Assembly: GCA_052168355.1 (NCBI GenBank)
Contig: JBQLZQ010000085.1
Location: 62,001-126,000, forward strand
Source: JBQLZQ01 sp052168355
GTDB lineage: Bacteria > Pseudomonadota > Alphaproteobacteria > DSM-16000 > Inquilinaceae
Direction of reading: 5' to 3'
Length of the DNA stretch: 64,000 bases
Position numbers and translations under genes: made by a program. Position 1 is the first letter of the stretch; each line of letters starts with the position of its first letter. The notes below the pieces were generated by a model. The model searched no databases and was not told the origin of the DNA. It saw nothing but the letters and a program-made list of their open reading frames with translations. Positions 35,079-43,828 of the stretch are shown here, piece by piece.

Positions 35079-35542
35079 GAGTGTGCCTCTCCTGTGGGCG
35101 CCGGGTCCCGATCGGCATCGGGGCCGGCGGCTGGTATCCAGGTTTCCTGGACGAAGCGCCACACGACGCCATGGGGCGCCGCGGGGTCGCGTGTCAACAG
35201 AGCCGCGGACCGCCGCGCGGTGCGGGTGGTTCCGTGGTCCTGACGCTCGATATAGGTGACCAGGACGGTGTCTGTTCCGTGCCAGACCGTGTCCCCCGGT
35301 TCGATGACGATGCGGAAGGCGTCGCTCAGCTTGCCGCTGGCGGCGGTGAGGGCGGCGATCACGGTGTCGCGGTCTTCGAATGCCCCGTCGGGTCCGATCC
35401 GGCGCATGTCGGGGTGAAAGGCCCGCCGGGTCGCCCGCATGCCGCCGTCGGTCCCCTGGCCCGTGAACCAGGCCACAAAGAAGTCGTGGCGGGCGCGGAT
35501 TTCGGCGTGGGCGGCCTCCTCCAGGGTCATGGTCGTGGTCAC
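35075..35542 (-). CDS. SnoaL-like/NTF2-fold small protein
   Basis: A 155-residue protein with an NTF2-like (SnoaL/DUF4440-type) pattern: HAEIRARHDFFVAWFTGQG, a central FHPDMRRIGPDGAFEDRDTVIAAL and strands VWHGTDTVLVTYIERQ. Such proteins bind or isomerise small molecules. The GTG at 35542 overlaps the AKR stop (GTGA); an ATG at 35530 is possible. It overlaps the SBP gene by 4 nt. The role is probably in breakdown of the imported compound, but this is inference from position. Confidence 0.72.
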   Translation of the reverse strand: MTTTMTLEEAAHAEIRARHDFFVAWFTGQGTDGGMRATRRAFHPDMRRIGPDGAFEDRDTVIAALTAASGKLSDAFRIVIEPGDTVWHGTDTVLVTYIERQDHGTTRTARRSAALLTRDPAAPHGVVWRFVQETWIPAAGPDADRDPAPTGEAHS

Positions 35543-36588
35543 GCCGCGCCCCGGTTGAGGTTGTAGCGCATGATCGCGCCGTGCGGCCCGTCGCGGTCGC
35601 GCTCAAGCGTGTAGACATCGCCCGGCGGGCCCGCGCGCTGGGCCAGGACGGCGTCGATCGCGGCCCTGTCCGTGTCGGAGAGCGCAAGAGCCGTGATCGC
35701 CAGATTGGCGTCCAGATGAGAACGGTCGCGGGCGCCGACGATGATCGCGGCCACCCCCGGCCGGTCGAGGATTGCGCGGCTGGCCACCGTGGCGATGTCG
35801 GACCCGTGCCGGTCGGCGATGGCGCGCAGCACCGTCAGCAGCCGCTGGAACAGGTTCCAGCCGCCGAACTCGTCGATGATCAGCTTATATTTGACCAGGG
35901 ATCGGTTTTGCAGGGGGCCCGCCGGCTCGGCACGTCCCAGCCAGGTGTCGCTCAAGAATCCACCGGCCACGGTGCCGTAGCAGAGCAGGGCGACGCCGCG
36001 GTCCCGCGCGGCCGCCACCATGGTCCGGCCGGGACGGTCGTCGAGCAGAGAGTACTGGACCTGCATCGCGGCCAGCGGCACACCGGCATCCGCCAGCGCC
36101 GTCATATGGGCGGTGTCGAAATTGGTGCCGCCGATATTGGTCACCTTGCCCGCCCGTCGCAGGTCGACCAGCCACCCGGCCACGTCCAGCCAGCCCGGAA
36201 CCCCATAGTCCCACCAGTGGAACTGAACCAGATCCAGCCGTTCGGTACGCAACCGCCTCAGGGACCGGTCGATCACCGCCTCGACATGGTCCTTGGTCAG
36301 GCGATCCAGGACATTCAAATCGGGCACCAGCTTGGTATGGACCTTGACCGCCGACAGCGCCGCCTGGCCGCGGCGCGCGGCATAGGCGTCGCGAAACCGC
36401 CCGATCAGCTCCTCGACGCCGGTATAGATGTCGGCGCAGTCGAAGGTGGTGATGCCGGCGTCGGCAAAGGCGATCAGGTCGTCGATCGCCTGATCCGGAT
36501 CGACCTCCCCGTGACCGCCGGCCAGCTGCCAGCCGCCACGAATGACGCGCGATATCTCATGATCCGGGGCGAGGGCGGCGCGGTCCAT
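35539..36588 (-). CDS. Aldo/keto reductase family protein
   Basis: A 349-residue NADPH-type reductase. The catalytic tetrad is visible: D and Y in FDCADIYTG, K in VHTKLVPD, H in VQFHWW. It is a paralogue of the AKR half of the fusion at 41235-42698: both share the LQ/VQFHWW...PGWLD region and the TNFD(T/A)xH and SLLD motifs. The ATG at 36588 is preceded by AAGG; frame upstream of it is non-coding. It is the third gene of the leftward liv arm, 4 nt after the TIGR04076 gene. Confidence 0.88.
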   Translation of the reverse strand: MDRAALAPDHEISRVIRGGWQLAGGHGEVDPDQAIDDLIAFADAGITTFDCADIYTGVEELIGRFRDAYAARRGQAALSAVKVHTKLVPDLNVLDRLTKDHVEAVIDRSLRRLRTERLDLVQFHWWDYGVPGWLDVAGWLVDLRRAGKVTNIGGTNFDTAHMTALADAGVPLAAMQVQYSLLDDRPGRTMVAAARDRGVALLCYGTVAGGFLSDTWLGRAEPAGPLQNRSLVKYKLIIDEFGGWNLFQRLLTVLRAIADRHGSDIATVASRAILDRPGVAAIIVGARDRSHLDANLAITALALSDTDRAAIDAVLAQRAGPPGDVYTLERDRDGPHGAIMRYNLNRGAA

Positions 36589-36592
36589 CACC

Positions 36593-36961
36593 TTACACCT
36601 TTGGCCGGGGCAGTGCTGTGGCGGTCGTTTCGGCATGCGTGAAGTGCCGCTCGCCCGTGCGGGTGATCCGGAACCGGGTCGGGCAGTTGGGGTCGGGGCA
36701 GGCCACCTCGGCATCGGTGGTCATCCAGTCGTTGGGATGGGTCGGGCGCTGCTTGGCCGGCAGCAGCGGCAGCAGCGCCGCTAGAGAGTAGATGGAAAAG
36801 CCCTGGCCCGGCGGCAGGTGCAGCATCTCGCCGCGCAGGTCGAAATGATCTCCGGGCTTCGCACCGCAATGGATGGTCGCGCCGTCGGGCGCCACCACCT
36901 CGACCCTGAGGTCGTAAAGCGTGAACCCGTCGTCGATCTTCGCATCGGTTTCGTCAGCCAT
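36593..36961 (-). CDS. TIGR04076 family protein
   Basis: A 122-residue protein with the family's features: a short beta-rich N-terminus (YDLRVEVVAPDGATIHCGAKPGDHFDLRGEMLHLPPGQGFSIYSLAALLPLLPAKQR) and a C-terminal CPDPNCPTRFRITRTG motif. Family members are found next to reductases and ABC systems; their function is unknown. The conserved cysteines could bind a metal. The ATG at 36961 overlaps the GntR gene by 8 nt. It is co-transcribed with GntR upstream and the AKR gene downstream. Confidence 0.8.
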   Translation of the reverse strand: MADETDAKIDDGFTLYDLRVEVVAPDGATIHCGAKPGDHFDLRGEMLHLPPGQGFSIYSLAALLPLLPAKQRPTHPNDWMTTDAEVACPDPNCPTRFRITRTGERHFTHAETTATALPRPKV

Positions 36962-37730
36962 CACCGCCTCCGTTTCCCGTCGGGTCGATCGATGCCGGTC
37001 GGGCGCGCAAAAGATCGAAGGCGCGGCCGATATCGGCCCGCAGCGCCGTCCGTGCCGCCGCCACGTCGGCGGCCTCGATGGCGTCGATGACGGCGCGGTG
37101 ATGGCTGGTCGCCGGGCCGTCAGTGTCCGTATCGAACAGGGAGGCGGCGGCCCTGACATAGGGGCCGGACTGCATCCACAGACTCTCCACGATGGGGATC
37201 AGGACCGGCGATCCGGCTGCCTTGTAGATCAGGAAATGAAAAGCGTGGTTGAGGTCGGCGACCTGGCGGGCCGTCTGGATCCTCCCGCCGGTCAGCGAGT
37301 CGTAGGCGTCGGTCAGTCCGCGCAGCTCGGCCAGGTCGGTCGGTGTCAGGCGGGGCAGGGCCAGCGCCACCAGCTCGCCCTCGATCAGCGACCGGGCTCG
37401 GACCAGATCGTCCAGCCGGGCGGCCGCGATCAGCGGCACCCGCACCGAGCGATTGGGCATCGGCTCCAGCGCCTGCTCGGACACCAGCCGGCCCAGGGCC
37501 TCGCGCACCGGCATGGTGCTGGTCGACATGCGCTGGGCGACCTCGTGGATCCGCAGCACCTCGCCGGCATCGAATTGCCCCCGGATCAGCGATTGCCGCA
37601 GCGTGTCGTAGACACGGTCCTGCACGGTCCAGCGCCCCACGGGGGCCAATCCCGCCAGACCGCCCGCCTCCTTGCCATAGGGTGGAATGGGCCGGATCTC
37701 GTCCTGTCGTCGCGGCGCCGTCGATGTCAC
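36954..37730 (-). CDS. GntR/FadR family transcriptional regulator
   Basis: A 258-residue regulator. After a ~30-residue tail the GntR winged helix begins (TVQDRVYDTLRQSLIRGQFDAGEVLRIHEVAQRMSTSTMPVREALGRLVSEQALE), followed by an all-helical FCD ligand domain with metal-binding His residues (NHAFHFLIY; SHHRAVIDAIE). It heads the leftward arm and is divergent from livG; the 58-bp gap and the livG start hold several palindromic elements that should be its operators. It is the likely regulator of the whole 33.8-42.7 kb catabolic locus. Confidence 0.92.
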   Translation of the reverse strand: MTSTAPRRQDEIRPIPPYGKEAGGLAGLAPVGRWTVQDRVYDTLRQSLIRGQFDAGEVLRIHEVAQRMSTSTMPVREALGRLVSEQALEPMPNRSVRVPLIAAARLDDLVRARSLIEGELVALALPRLTPTDLAELRGLTDAYDSLTGGRIQTARQVADLNHAFHFLIYKAAGSPVLIPIVESLWMQSGPYVRAAASLFDTDTDGPATSHHRAVIDAIEAADVAAARTALRADIGRAFDLLRARPASIDPTGNGGGDG

Positions 37731-37752
37731 GCGGTCCCCCGGTCAGTTCGAT

Positions 37753-37802
37753 CTTTACAGTAGGGAAGCGATCATGATCATGTAAAGTGTGATCACTGAT
37801 CA
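37753..37802. promoter_or_regulatory. GntR operator region between the two liv arms
   Basis: CTTTACA (37753-37759) and TGTAAAG (37781-37787) are perfect inverted arms. Between them lies the palindrome GATCATGATC (37770-37779), and to the right a direct pair of TGATCA palindromes (37790-37795, 37797-37802). The right part covers the livG GTG start, so a bound repressor would block both transcription and the start region. Confidence 0.6.
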
Positions 37803-38580
37803 GACATCATCGGGACCGCCGCTTCTCGAGGTCCGCGACCTCGTCAAATCCTTCGGTGGGCTGCGGGTGGTCGACCGCATGTCGCTGTCTGTGGCGCGGG
37901 GCGAGATGGTGGGGGTGATCGGCCCCAACGGTGCCGGTAAGACCACCCTGTTCAACCTGATCGCCGGAACCCTTCGGCCCGAAGCGGGCACCATCCTGCT
38001 GGCCGGGCGGGCGATCCAACACGATCCGCCCGAGCGCCGCATCCGGCACGGGCTGGGCCGCACCTTTCAGATCCCGCGCCCGTTTTCCGAAATGACCGTG
38101 CTGGAAAATGTGCTGACCGCCGTCCAGCATCAGGCGGGAGAGGGCATGGCGGCCAACTTCCTGACCCCCGGCCGGGTGGCGCGGCAGGAGAAGGCCTCCA
38201 TCGGCAAGGCGCGCGCGCTGCTCGACTTCGTCACCCTGGACGCCCTGGAGAACGAGCCCGCCGCCATCCTTTCGGGCGGCCAGCGCAAGCTCTTGGAACT
38301 GGCCCGCATTCTGATCGCCGACCCGGCGCTGATCCTGCTGGACGAACCGGCCGCGGGGGTCAATCCGGCGCTGCTGGAGGTCATTGCCGACCGGATCGTG
38401 GAGATCAACGGACGCGGGGTCACGGTTCTGCTGATCGAACACAACATGCCGCTGGTCGAACGGCTGTGCGGCCGGGCCCTGGTCATGGCCGCCGGCCAGA
38501 CGCTGGCCGAAGGGCGTCCGGCGGATCTTGCCCGCAACCGCGAGGTGGTCGAGGTCTATCTGGGCGAGGCGCGGGTGTGA
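37789..38580 (+). CDS. livG: Branched-chain amino acid-type ABC transporter ATPase LivG
   Basis: A 263-residue ATPase starting at GTG. Walker A GPNGAGKTT, the LivG-type LGRTFQIPRPF Q-loop, signature LSGGQRKLLELARIL, Walker B LILLDEPAAGVNP, and the switch His in LLIEHNM. The GTG lies in the operator region with only a weak ribosome site. It overlaps livF by 4 nt. It opens a five-gene rightward operon. Confidence 0.93.
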   Translation: MITDQTSSGPPLLEVRDLVKSFGGLRVVDRMSLSVARGEMVGVIGPNGAGKTTLFNLIAGTLRPEAGTILLAGRAIQHDPPERRIRHGLGRTFQIPRPFSEMTVLENVLTAVQHQAGEGMAANFLTPGRVARQEKASIGKARALLDFVTLDALENEPAAILSGGQRKLLELARILIADPALILLDEPAAGVNPALLEVIADRIVEINGRGVTVLLIEHNMPLVERLCGRALVMAAGQTLAEGRPADLARNREVVEVYLGEARV

Positions 38581-39335
38581 CGGGAGCGACGCCGGCGGAG
38601 GCCGTGCTGACCACCCGTGGGCTGGTCGCCGGCTACGGACGCGACCTGCCCATCGTCAAGGGTGTCGACGTCGCCGTCGCGCGCGGCGCCCTGGTGGCCG
38701 TCCTGGGGCCCAACGGGGCCGGCAAGTCGACCCTGGTGAAGGCCGTCGCCGGGCTGGTGCCGGTCTTCGCGGGGCAAGTGCGGCTCGACGGCGAGGACAT
38801 CACCGGCATCGGCGCGCACCGGATGGTGCGCAGCGGACTTGCCTTCGTGCCGCAGACCGAAAACATCTTCGCCACCCTGACCATCCGGGAGAACCTCCAG
38901 GTCGCCGCCGCCGTGCTGCCGAGGGGCCGGCAGGGTCGGCGGATCGACGCCATGTTCGCCCTGTTCCCCGACCTGGCGGCGCGCCCGTCCCTGGTCGCCG
39001 GGCGCCTGTCGGGCGGCCAGCGGCAGATGCTGGCCACGGCCCGGGCGCTTCTGGTCGAACCGTCGGTGCTGATCCTGGACGAACCGTCGGCCGGGCTGGC
39101 GCCGCTGCTGGTGGGCCAGGTGTTCCAGACGCTGCTGGCGATCAAGGCGACGGGGGTCACCATTGTCCTGGTCGAGCAGAATGTACGGGCCGCGCTTGCC
39201 GTCGCCGACCGGGCCGTCGTCCTGGTCGACGGAATCGTGCGCCACGACGCGCCTGCCCAGGGTCTGGCCGACGACCCCATCCTGGCGGAGCTGTATTTCA
39301 GCCGGCCGGCGTCAAAGCAAGGGATAGGCCCATGA
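38577..39335 (+). CDS. livF: Branched-chain amino acid-type ABC transporter ATPase LivF
   Basis: A 252-residue ATPase. Walker A GPNGAGKST, Q-loop FVPQTENIF, signature LSGGQRQMLATARALL, Walker B LILDEPSAGLAP, switch His region VLVEQNV. The GTG at 38577 overlaps the livG stop (GTGTGA) and gives the family N-terminus; in-frame ATGs upstream lie within livG. It overlaps livH by 4 nt. Confidence 0.92.
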   Translation: MTGATPAEAVLTTRGLVAGYGRDLPIVKGVDVAVARGALVAVLGPNGAGKSTLVKAVAGLVPVFAGQVRLDGEDITGIGAHRMVRSGLAFVPQTENIFATLTIRENLQVAAAVLPRGRQGRRIDAMFALFPDLAARPSLVAGRLSGGQRQMLATARALLVEPSVLILDEPSAGLAPLLVGQVFQTLLAIKATGVTIVLVEQNVRAALAVADRAVVLVDGIVRHDAPAQGLADDPILAELYFSRPASKQGIGP

Positions 39336-40243
39336 ACCCGCAGGCGCTGATGGATGGGCTGATCGCCGGATCGATGATCGGGCTCGGCGCCATCGGCGTC
39401 ACCCTGACCTATTCGATCCTGCGCTTTGCCAATTTCGCCCATGGCGAGCTGGTGGCCTGGGGCGCCTATTTCGCGCTGATGGCCAGCGGCGCCGTCGGCG
39501 CCCTGATCGGCGCGTCGGTGGAGCCAGTGGGCCCGTTCAGTTTCGGCTGGTCGCTGGCCCTGGCGGCTGTCGCGGCCGTGGCGATGACCGCCGGCCTGGC
39601 GCTGGCGGTCGATGCGGTCCTGTTCCGGCGGTTGCGGTCCCAGGGCGCGGCCATCATCATCGTCGTCATCGCCAGCTTCGGGGCGTCGATTGCTTTGCGC
39701 AGCCTCCTCGAATTCATCTTCACCTCGCGGCCCGTCTATTTCACCGCCGAACTCCAGATCGCCATGCCCCTGGGGCTGGGGGTCCGCGCCACCGCCGACC
39801 AGCTTCTGGCCGTCGGCGTCACGGCCCTGCTGGTCATCGCCATCCACGTCCTTCTGACCCGCACGGCGATGGGGCGGGCGATGCGCGCGGTCAGCGAGAA
39901 CCGGGCCCTGTCGGGTGTCGTCGGCATCGATGTCGCCGGCGTCATCCGCACCGTGTGGATCCTGGGGGCGGCGCTGGCCTGCGCCGCCGGGATCATGGCC
40001 GGGCTGCTGGTCCAGATCCGCCCCTATATGGGGTTCGATCTTCTGTTGCCGCTGTTCGCCGCCGCCATCCTGGGCGGCATCGGCAGTGTGCCGGGCGCCA
40101 TTCTGGGCGGCCTGATCGTCGGCCTGTGCGAAGCGCTGGCGGTCCAGGTCGTCGGGGCGGAATGGCGGGCCGCCGTCGCCTTCGCCATCCTGGCGCTGGT
40201 GCTTCTGGTCCGGCCGCGCGGGCTGTTTGGGCGAGCGGCATGA
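39332..40243 (+). CDS. livH: Branched-chain amino acid-type ABC transporter permease LivH
   Basis: A 303-residue membrane protein with about eight hydrophobic segments. LivH hallmarks: IGLGAIGVTLTYSILRFANFAHGELVAWGAY near the start and GAALACAAGIMAGLL...FAAAILGGIGSVPGAILGGLIVG near the end. The ATG overlaps the livF stop (ATGA) and its own stop overlaps livM, so translation is coupled throughout. Confidence 0.93.
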   Translation: MNPQALMDGLIAGSMIGLGAIGVTLTYSILRFANFAHGELVAWGAYFALMASGAVGALIGASVEPVGPFSFGWSLALAAVAAVAMTAGLALAVDAVLFRRLRSQGAAIIIVVIASFGASIALRSLLEFIFTSRPVYFTAELQIAMPLGLGVRATADQLLAVGVTALLVIAIHVLLTRTAMGRAMRAVSENRALSGVVGIDVAGVIRTVWILGAALACAAGIMAGLLVQIRPYMGFDLLLPLFAAAILGGIGSVPGAILGGLIVGLCEALAVQVVGAEWRAAVAFAILALVLLVRPRGLFGRAA

Positions 40244-41238
40244 GCATGGAAGTTCTGGCCTACGGCGCGTTCTTCCTGACCATGGCCCTGACCTATGCGC
40301 TCGTCTGCCTGGGCCTGAATGTGCAGTGGGGCCAGACCGGCCTGTTCAATGTCGGGGTCGCCGCCTTTGTCGGGGCCGGGGCCTACGTGTCGGCCATCCT
40401 GACGACGCCCGAAACGGCCGGCCGTCTGGGCGGCTTTGCCTTGCCGATGCCGGTCGGCTGGATCGGCGGCGCCATGGCGGGCGCGGTGCTATCCCTTCTG
40501 GTCGGATGGTTGACCATTCGTATGCGCGCCGACTATCTGGCCATCACCACCTTCGGCGTGGCGGTCAGCGTCCAGCTTGCCCTGCTCAACCTGGAGCCGG
40601 TCACCGGCGGCCCGTTCGGGATCGGGTTCATCCCCAGGCCGTTCGGAGACAGGGCGGGCGACGCCCTGGTCTTCAGCATCGGCAACCTGCTGCTGGTGGC
40701 GGTCGTCGTTCTGGCGGTCTATCTGGCGGTCGAGCATCTGGTGCGCAGCCCTTGGGGCCGGGTCCTTCGGGCCATCCGGGAAGACGAGGCGGCCGCCCAG
40801 GCGGTCGGCAAGAGCCCATCCCGCTTCCGTCTTCAGGCGTTCGTCCTGGGCGGCGCCATCATGGGGCTGGCCGGCGCGGTGCAGGCCCATTTCATCGGCT
40901 TTATCGCGCCGGAGAACTATGTGCCGATGCTGACCTTCCAGGTTTGGGCGATGCTGATCGTCGGCGGGTCGGGCAACAATCGCGGGGCGATTTTGGGCGC
41001 GGTTCTGGTCTGGGCCATCTGGGTGCTGTCGGCGGTCGCCATCGAGGCCGTGTTCCCGGCCGGCGCCCAGGCCCGGGCGGCGTCGCTGCAGATCGTCGTC
41101 ATCGGCATCCTTCTGTGTGCCATTCTGCTGCTGCGCCCGCAGGGTCTCCTGCCCGAGGTCAAGACCGTCTCCCGCCACATCCGCGCCCGTCAGCCGGCCG
41201 CGTCCGCCCCGTCCCCCGACCGCCAAGGCCAGCCATGA
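40240..41238 (+). CDS. livM: Branched-chain amino acid-type ABC transporter permease LivM
   Basis: A 332-residue partner permease: LGLNVQWGQTGLFNVGVAAFVGAGAYVSA near the start, then SPWGRVLRAIREDEAAAQAVGKSPSRFRLQAFVLGGAIMGLAGA and a C-terminal LLLRPQGLLPE. It overlaps livH and the AKR::Rid gene by 4 nt on either side. Confidence 0.93.
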   Translation: MSMEVLAYGAFFLTMALTYALVCLGLNVQWGQTGLFNVGVAAFVGAGAYVSAILTTPETAGRLGGFALPMPVGWIGGAMAGAVLSLLVGWLTIRMRADYLAITTFGVAVSVQLALLNLEPVTGGPFGIGFIPRPFGDRAGDALVFSIGNLLLVAVVVLAVYLAVEHLVRSPWGRVLRAIREDEAAAQAVGKSPSRFRLQAFVLGGAIMGLAGAVQAHFIGFIAPENYVPMLTFQVWAMLIVGGSGNNRGAILGAVLVWAIWVLSAVAIEAVFPAGAQARAASLQIVVIGILLCAILLLRPQGLLPEVKTVSRHIRARQPAASAPSPDRQGQP

Positions 41239-42698
41239 CCAACCGACCCGAGACCATCGCCCTCTCCGACACCCTGACCGTCAGCCGGGTCGTCACCGGT
41301 CTGTGGCAGGTGGCCGATATGGAGAAGGACGGCCGGACGCTGGATGTCGATGCCGCCGCCGGTCATCTCGACGCCTATGTAGACGACGGGTTCTTCGCCT
41401 TCGACATGGCCGATCACTACGGCAGCGCCGAACTGATCGCCGGCGCGATGCTGGCGCGCCACGGCGGCGCCCGGCCGCGACCCGTGGCGCTGACGAAATG
41501 GTGTCCGGAACCGGGACCGATGACGCCGGAGGTCGTGCGCGCCGGTGTCGACGAACGGCGGGCGCGCCTGGGCGTGGAACGGATCGACCTTCTGCAGCTC
41601 CATTGGTGGGCCTTCGAGCATCCCGGCTGGCTGGACGCGCTGCATGAAATGACGCGGTTGCGGGAGGAAGGGACGATCGGCGAGATCGGAGTCACCAACT
41701 TCGATGCCGGGCATCTGGCGCTGGCCATCGCCGATGGTGTTCCGGTGCGCACCAACCAGGTGTCCTTCTCGCTGCTCGACCGGCGCGCGGCTGGTGATCT
41801 GGCCGCCGTCTGCGCCGGGACGGGTGCGCGCCTTCTGGCCTACGGTACCCTGTGCGGCGGCTTTCTGTCGGAACGGTGGCTCGGCCAGCCGGCGCCCGAG
41901 ACGATCGCCGATTGGAGCGGCATGAAGTACCGCCGCTTCATCGACGCCGCCGGCGGATGGGACGCCTATCAGGGCGTCCTGGCTGCGGCGGCGGGGATCG
42001 CGCGCAGGCATGGCGTGTCCATCGCCAACGTCGCGACCCGCTGGGTGCTGGAGCAGCCGGCGGTCGCCGGCGTCATCATCGGCGCCCGGCCGGGCGTCAG
42101 CGAGCACCGGCAAGACAACGCCAACCTGTTTTCGTTCGGCCTGGACGCGGAAGACCGCGCCCGCTTGCAGGCGGCATTCGACGAAACCACCGCCATTCCC
42201 GGCGACTGCGGCGACGAATACCGCAAACCGCCCTACCTCACGGCATCGGGCGACCTCAGCCATCACCTGGAATCGCTGCCGCCGGTCTACGCCGCCGTCC
42301 AGGTCGCCGGCCGGCCGGGGCGAAGCCATGTGTCGACCGGCAGCGTCTGGGAGCCCCTGGCCGGCTACAGCCGGGCCGTGCGGGTGGGCGACCGGATCCT
42401 GGTGTCGGGCACCACCGCCACCCACGGCAACGACCGCTGCGTGGCTCCCGGCGACGCCGGAGCGCAAGCCACCTACATCCTGGACAAGATCGCGGCCAGC
42501 GTGCAGGCCCTGGGCGGCGCCATGGACGACGTGATCCGCACCCGCGTCTATCTGCGCGACATCGCGAAATGGGAACCGGTGGCCCGGGCCCACGGGCGAC
42601 GGTTCGGAACGGTCCTGCCGGCCAACACCCTCCTCGCGGCGGGCGCCCTGGTCGGCGACTATGAGGTCGAGATCGAAGCCGAGGCCCTGGTCCCGTAA
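41235..42698 (+). CDS. Fusion of an aldo/keto reductase with a Rid (YjgF/YER057c) domain
   Basis: A 487-residue two-domain protein. Residues 1 to ~335 form an aldo/keto reductase with a full tetrad (D and Y in FDMADHYGS, K in ALTKWCPE, H in LQLHWW). After a linker, residues ~355-487 form a Rid domain (GYSRAVRVGDRILVSGTTATHG; ALGGAMDDVIRTRVYLRDI; VEIEAEALV). The Rid arginine that binds the carboxylate in RidA (PARS) is replaced: PANT here. It overlaps livM (ATGA) and ends the rightward arm. The AKR half is a paralogue of the enzyme at 35539-36588. The uncorrected frame upstream belongs to livM. Confidence 0.88.
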   Translation: MTNRPETIALSDTLTVSRVVTGLWQVADMEKDGRTLDVDAAAGHLDAYVDDGFFAFDMADHYGSAELIAGAMLARHGGARPRPVALTKWCPEPGPMTPEVVRAGVDERRARLGVERIDLLQLHWWAFEHPGWLDALHEMTRLREEGTIGEIGVTNFDAGHLALAIADGVPVRTNQVSFSLLDRRAAGDLAAVCAGTGARLLAYGTLCGGFLSERWLGQPAPETIADWSGMKYRRFIDAAGGWDAYQGVLAAAAGIARRHGVSIANVATRWVLEQPAVAGVIIGARPGVSEHRQDNANLFSFGLDAEDRARLQAAFDETTAIPGDCGDEYRKPPYLTASGDLSHHLESLPPVYAAVQVAGRPGRSHVSTGSVWEPLAGYSRAVRVGDRILVSGTTATHGNDRCVAPGDAGAQATYILDKIAASVQALGGAMDDVIRTRVYLRDIAKWEPVARAHGRRFGTVLPANTLLAAGALVGDYEVEIEAEALVP

Positions 42699-42721
42699 GG
42701 CTTGTCGCGCCACCGACATGG

Positions 42722-42739
42722 TGGCCCGAAAACGGGCCA
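42722..42739 (+). terminator. Stem-loop after the liv operon
   Basis: TGGCCCG-aaaa-CGGGCCA, a 7-bp perfect stem with an AAAA loop, 24 nt after the AKR::Rid stop. No T-tract follows, so it is a possible rather than certain terminator. Confidence 0.45.
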
Positions 42740-42859
42740 GGGCGTACAGGAAGAACACCGGCCCGATACCGCCGAGGGTCAATTCGAGATTTACAACAAA
42801 ACCGCGAACGCGGGCTGGCGTCACCGCGCCGCGGCCGCGCATTGTTCCAGAACAGGCCC

Positions 42860-43609
42860 TTAGAACGGGATCCGGCTGCCGTCCCAGGCGAACAATCGGC
42901 CGGTGTCCGTCGTCTCCAGCCCATCCAGCACGGTCAGCAGGTGGGCGGCGGCATCGGCGGCGGCGAACAGCTTGTCGTCGGGAACGCCCGACCGGAACGG
43001 CGCCGACAGTCCGGTGGCCACGGTGCCCGGATGCAGCGCCACGCACAGAGCGTCGGGACGGGTCCGCGCCAGTTCGATGGACAGGCTGCGGATCACCATG
43101 TTGAGCGCGGCCTTCGACGCGCGGTAGGCATACCAGCCACCCAGCCGGTTGTCCTCGATGCTGCCGACCCGCGCCGACAGCGCCGCGAACACGGCCTTGC
43201 CCTGCCGGGGCAGCAGCGGCAGGAAATGCTTGGCCACCAGGGCCGGACCGACGGTGTTGATCCGATAGCTGTGAACCAGCGCCTCGGCATCCAGCGCGCG
43301 CCAGGTTTTCTCCGGTTCCAGACCGGCGGCCGGATCCTGGAGCACGCCCGTCGCCACCAGCACGGCCCGCGTCGTTCCCCCGGTCTCTTGAGCAACCGTG
43401 GCGGCGGCCCGTGCGATCGACTCTTCGTCGGTCAGGTCCATCGGAAGGGCGACCACCGTAGCGCCATGCCCTGTCGGCGTGGTACGGGATAGCGCATGGA
43501 TGCGCACCACGTTGGGCGACGCGACCAAGGCATCGACCAAAGCGGATCCGATACCGCCCGAGGCGCCGGCGACCGTGACCGACAACGCCGACCCGTAGCT
43601 GTCCAGCAT
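42860..43609 (-). CDS. Short-chain dehydrogenase/reductase (SDR)
   Basis: A 249-residue SDR. The nucleotide-binding motif is GASGGIGSAL near residue 15 and the catalytic YxxxK is YAYRASK near residue 163; the usual serine is probably in the ALSARVG strand. The pattern resembles the C-factor/CsgA-like branch. It is a single gene, convergent with the liv operon and divergent from kaiC. The substrate is unknown. Confidence 0.87.
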   Translation of the reverse strand: MLDSYGSALSVTVAGASGGIGSALVDALVASPNVVRIHALSRTTPTGHGATVVALPMDLTDEESIARAAATVAQETGGTTRAVLVATGVLQDPAAGLEPEKTWRALDAEALVHSYRINTVGPALVAKHFLPLLPRQGKAVFAALSARVGSIEDNRLGGWYAYRASKAALNMVIRSLSIELARTRPDALCVALHPGTVATGLSAPFRSGVPDDKLFAAADAAAHLLTVLDGLETTDTGRLFAWDGSRIPF

Positions 43610-43828
43610 TGGCTATCCCGGATTGGCGACTGCGGATGTGTCAAAGGACATGGCGACAATTGGCACTGAATTCACGACGTGGGCCTTTAAGCTGGCTCGC
43701 TTGCCGGGCGGGACAAGGCTCGGCAGCCTGCCACGCGGGTCATTAGGTGAAAAAAGCCAACAAGTGACATTGCGCAACCGATCCTGTGCGAATATGCCTA
43801 GCAGCTTTCCAGGATGCGGGAGTGACGG

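Noticed and set aside
42710..42845. Short minus-strand frame (LELTLGGIGPVFFLYALARFRATM) in the gap after the AKR::Rid gene
   Set aside because: It looks a little like a small hydrophobic protein, but no start with a ribosome site was found and it overlaps the stem-loop at 42722-42739.
41190..43046. Long open frame on the minus strand across livM's end, the AKR::Rid gene and the gap beyond it
   Set aside because: It is antisense to genes with clear family motifs and reads as low-complexity Arg/Gly/Asp/His sequence, as GC-rich antisense frames do.
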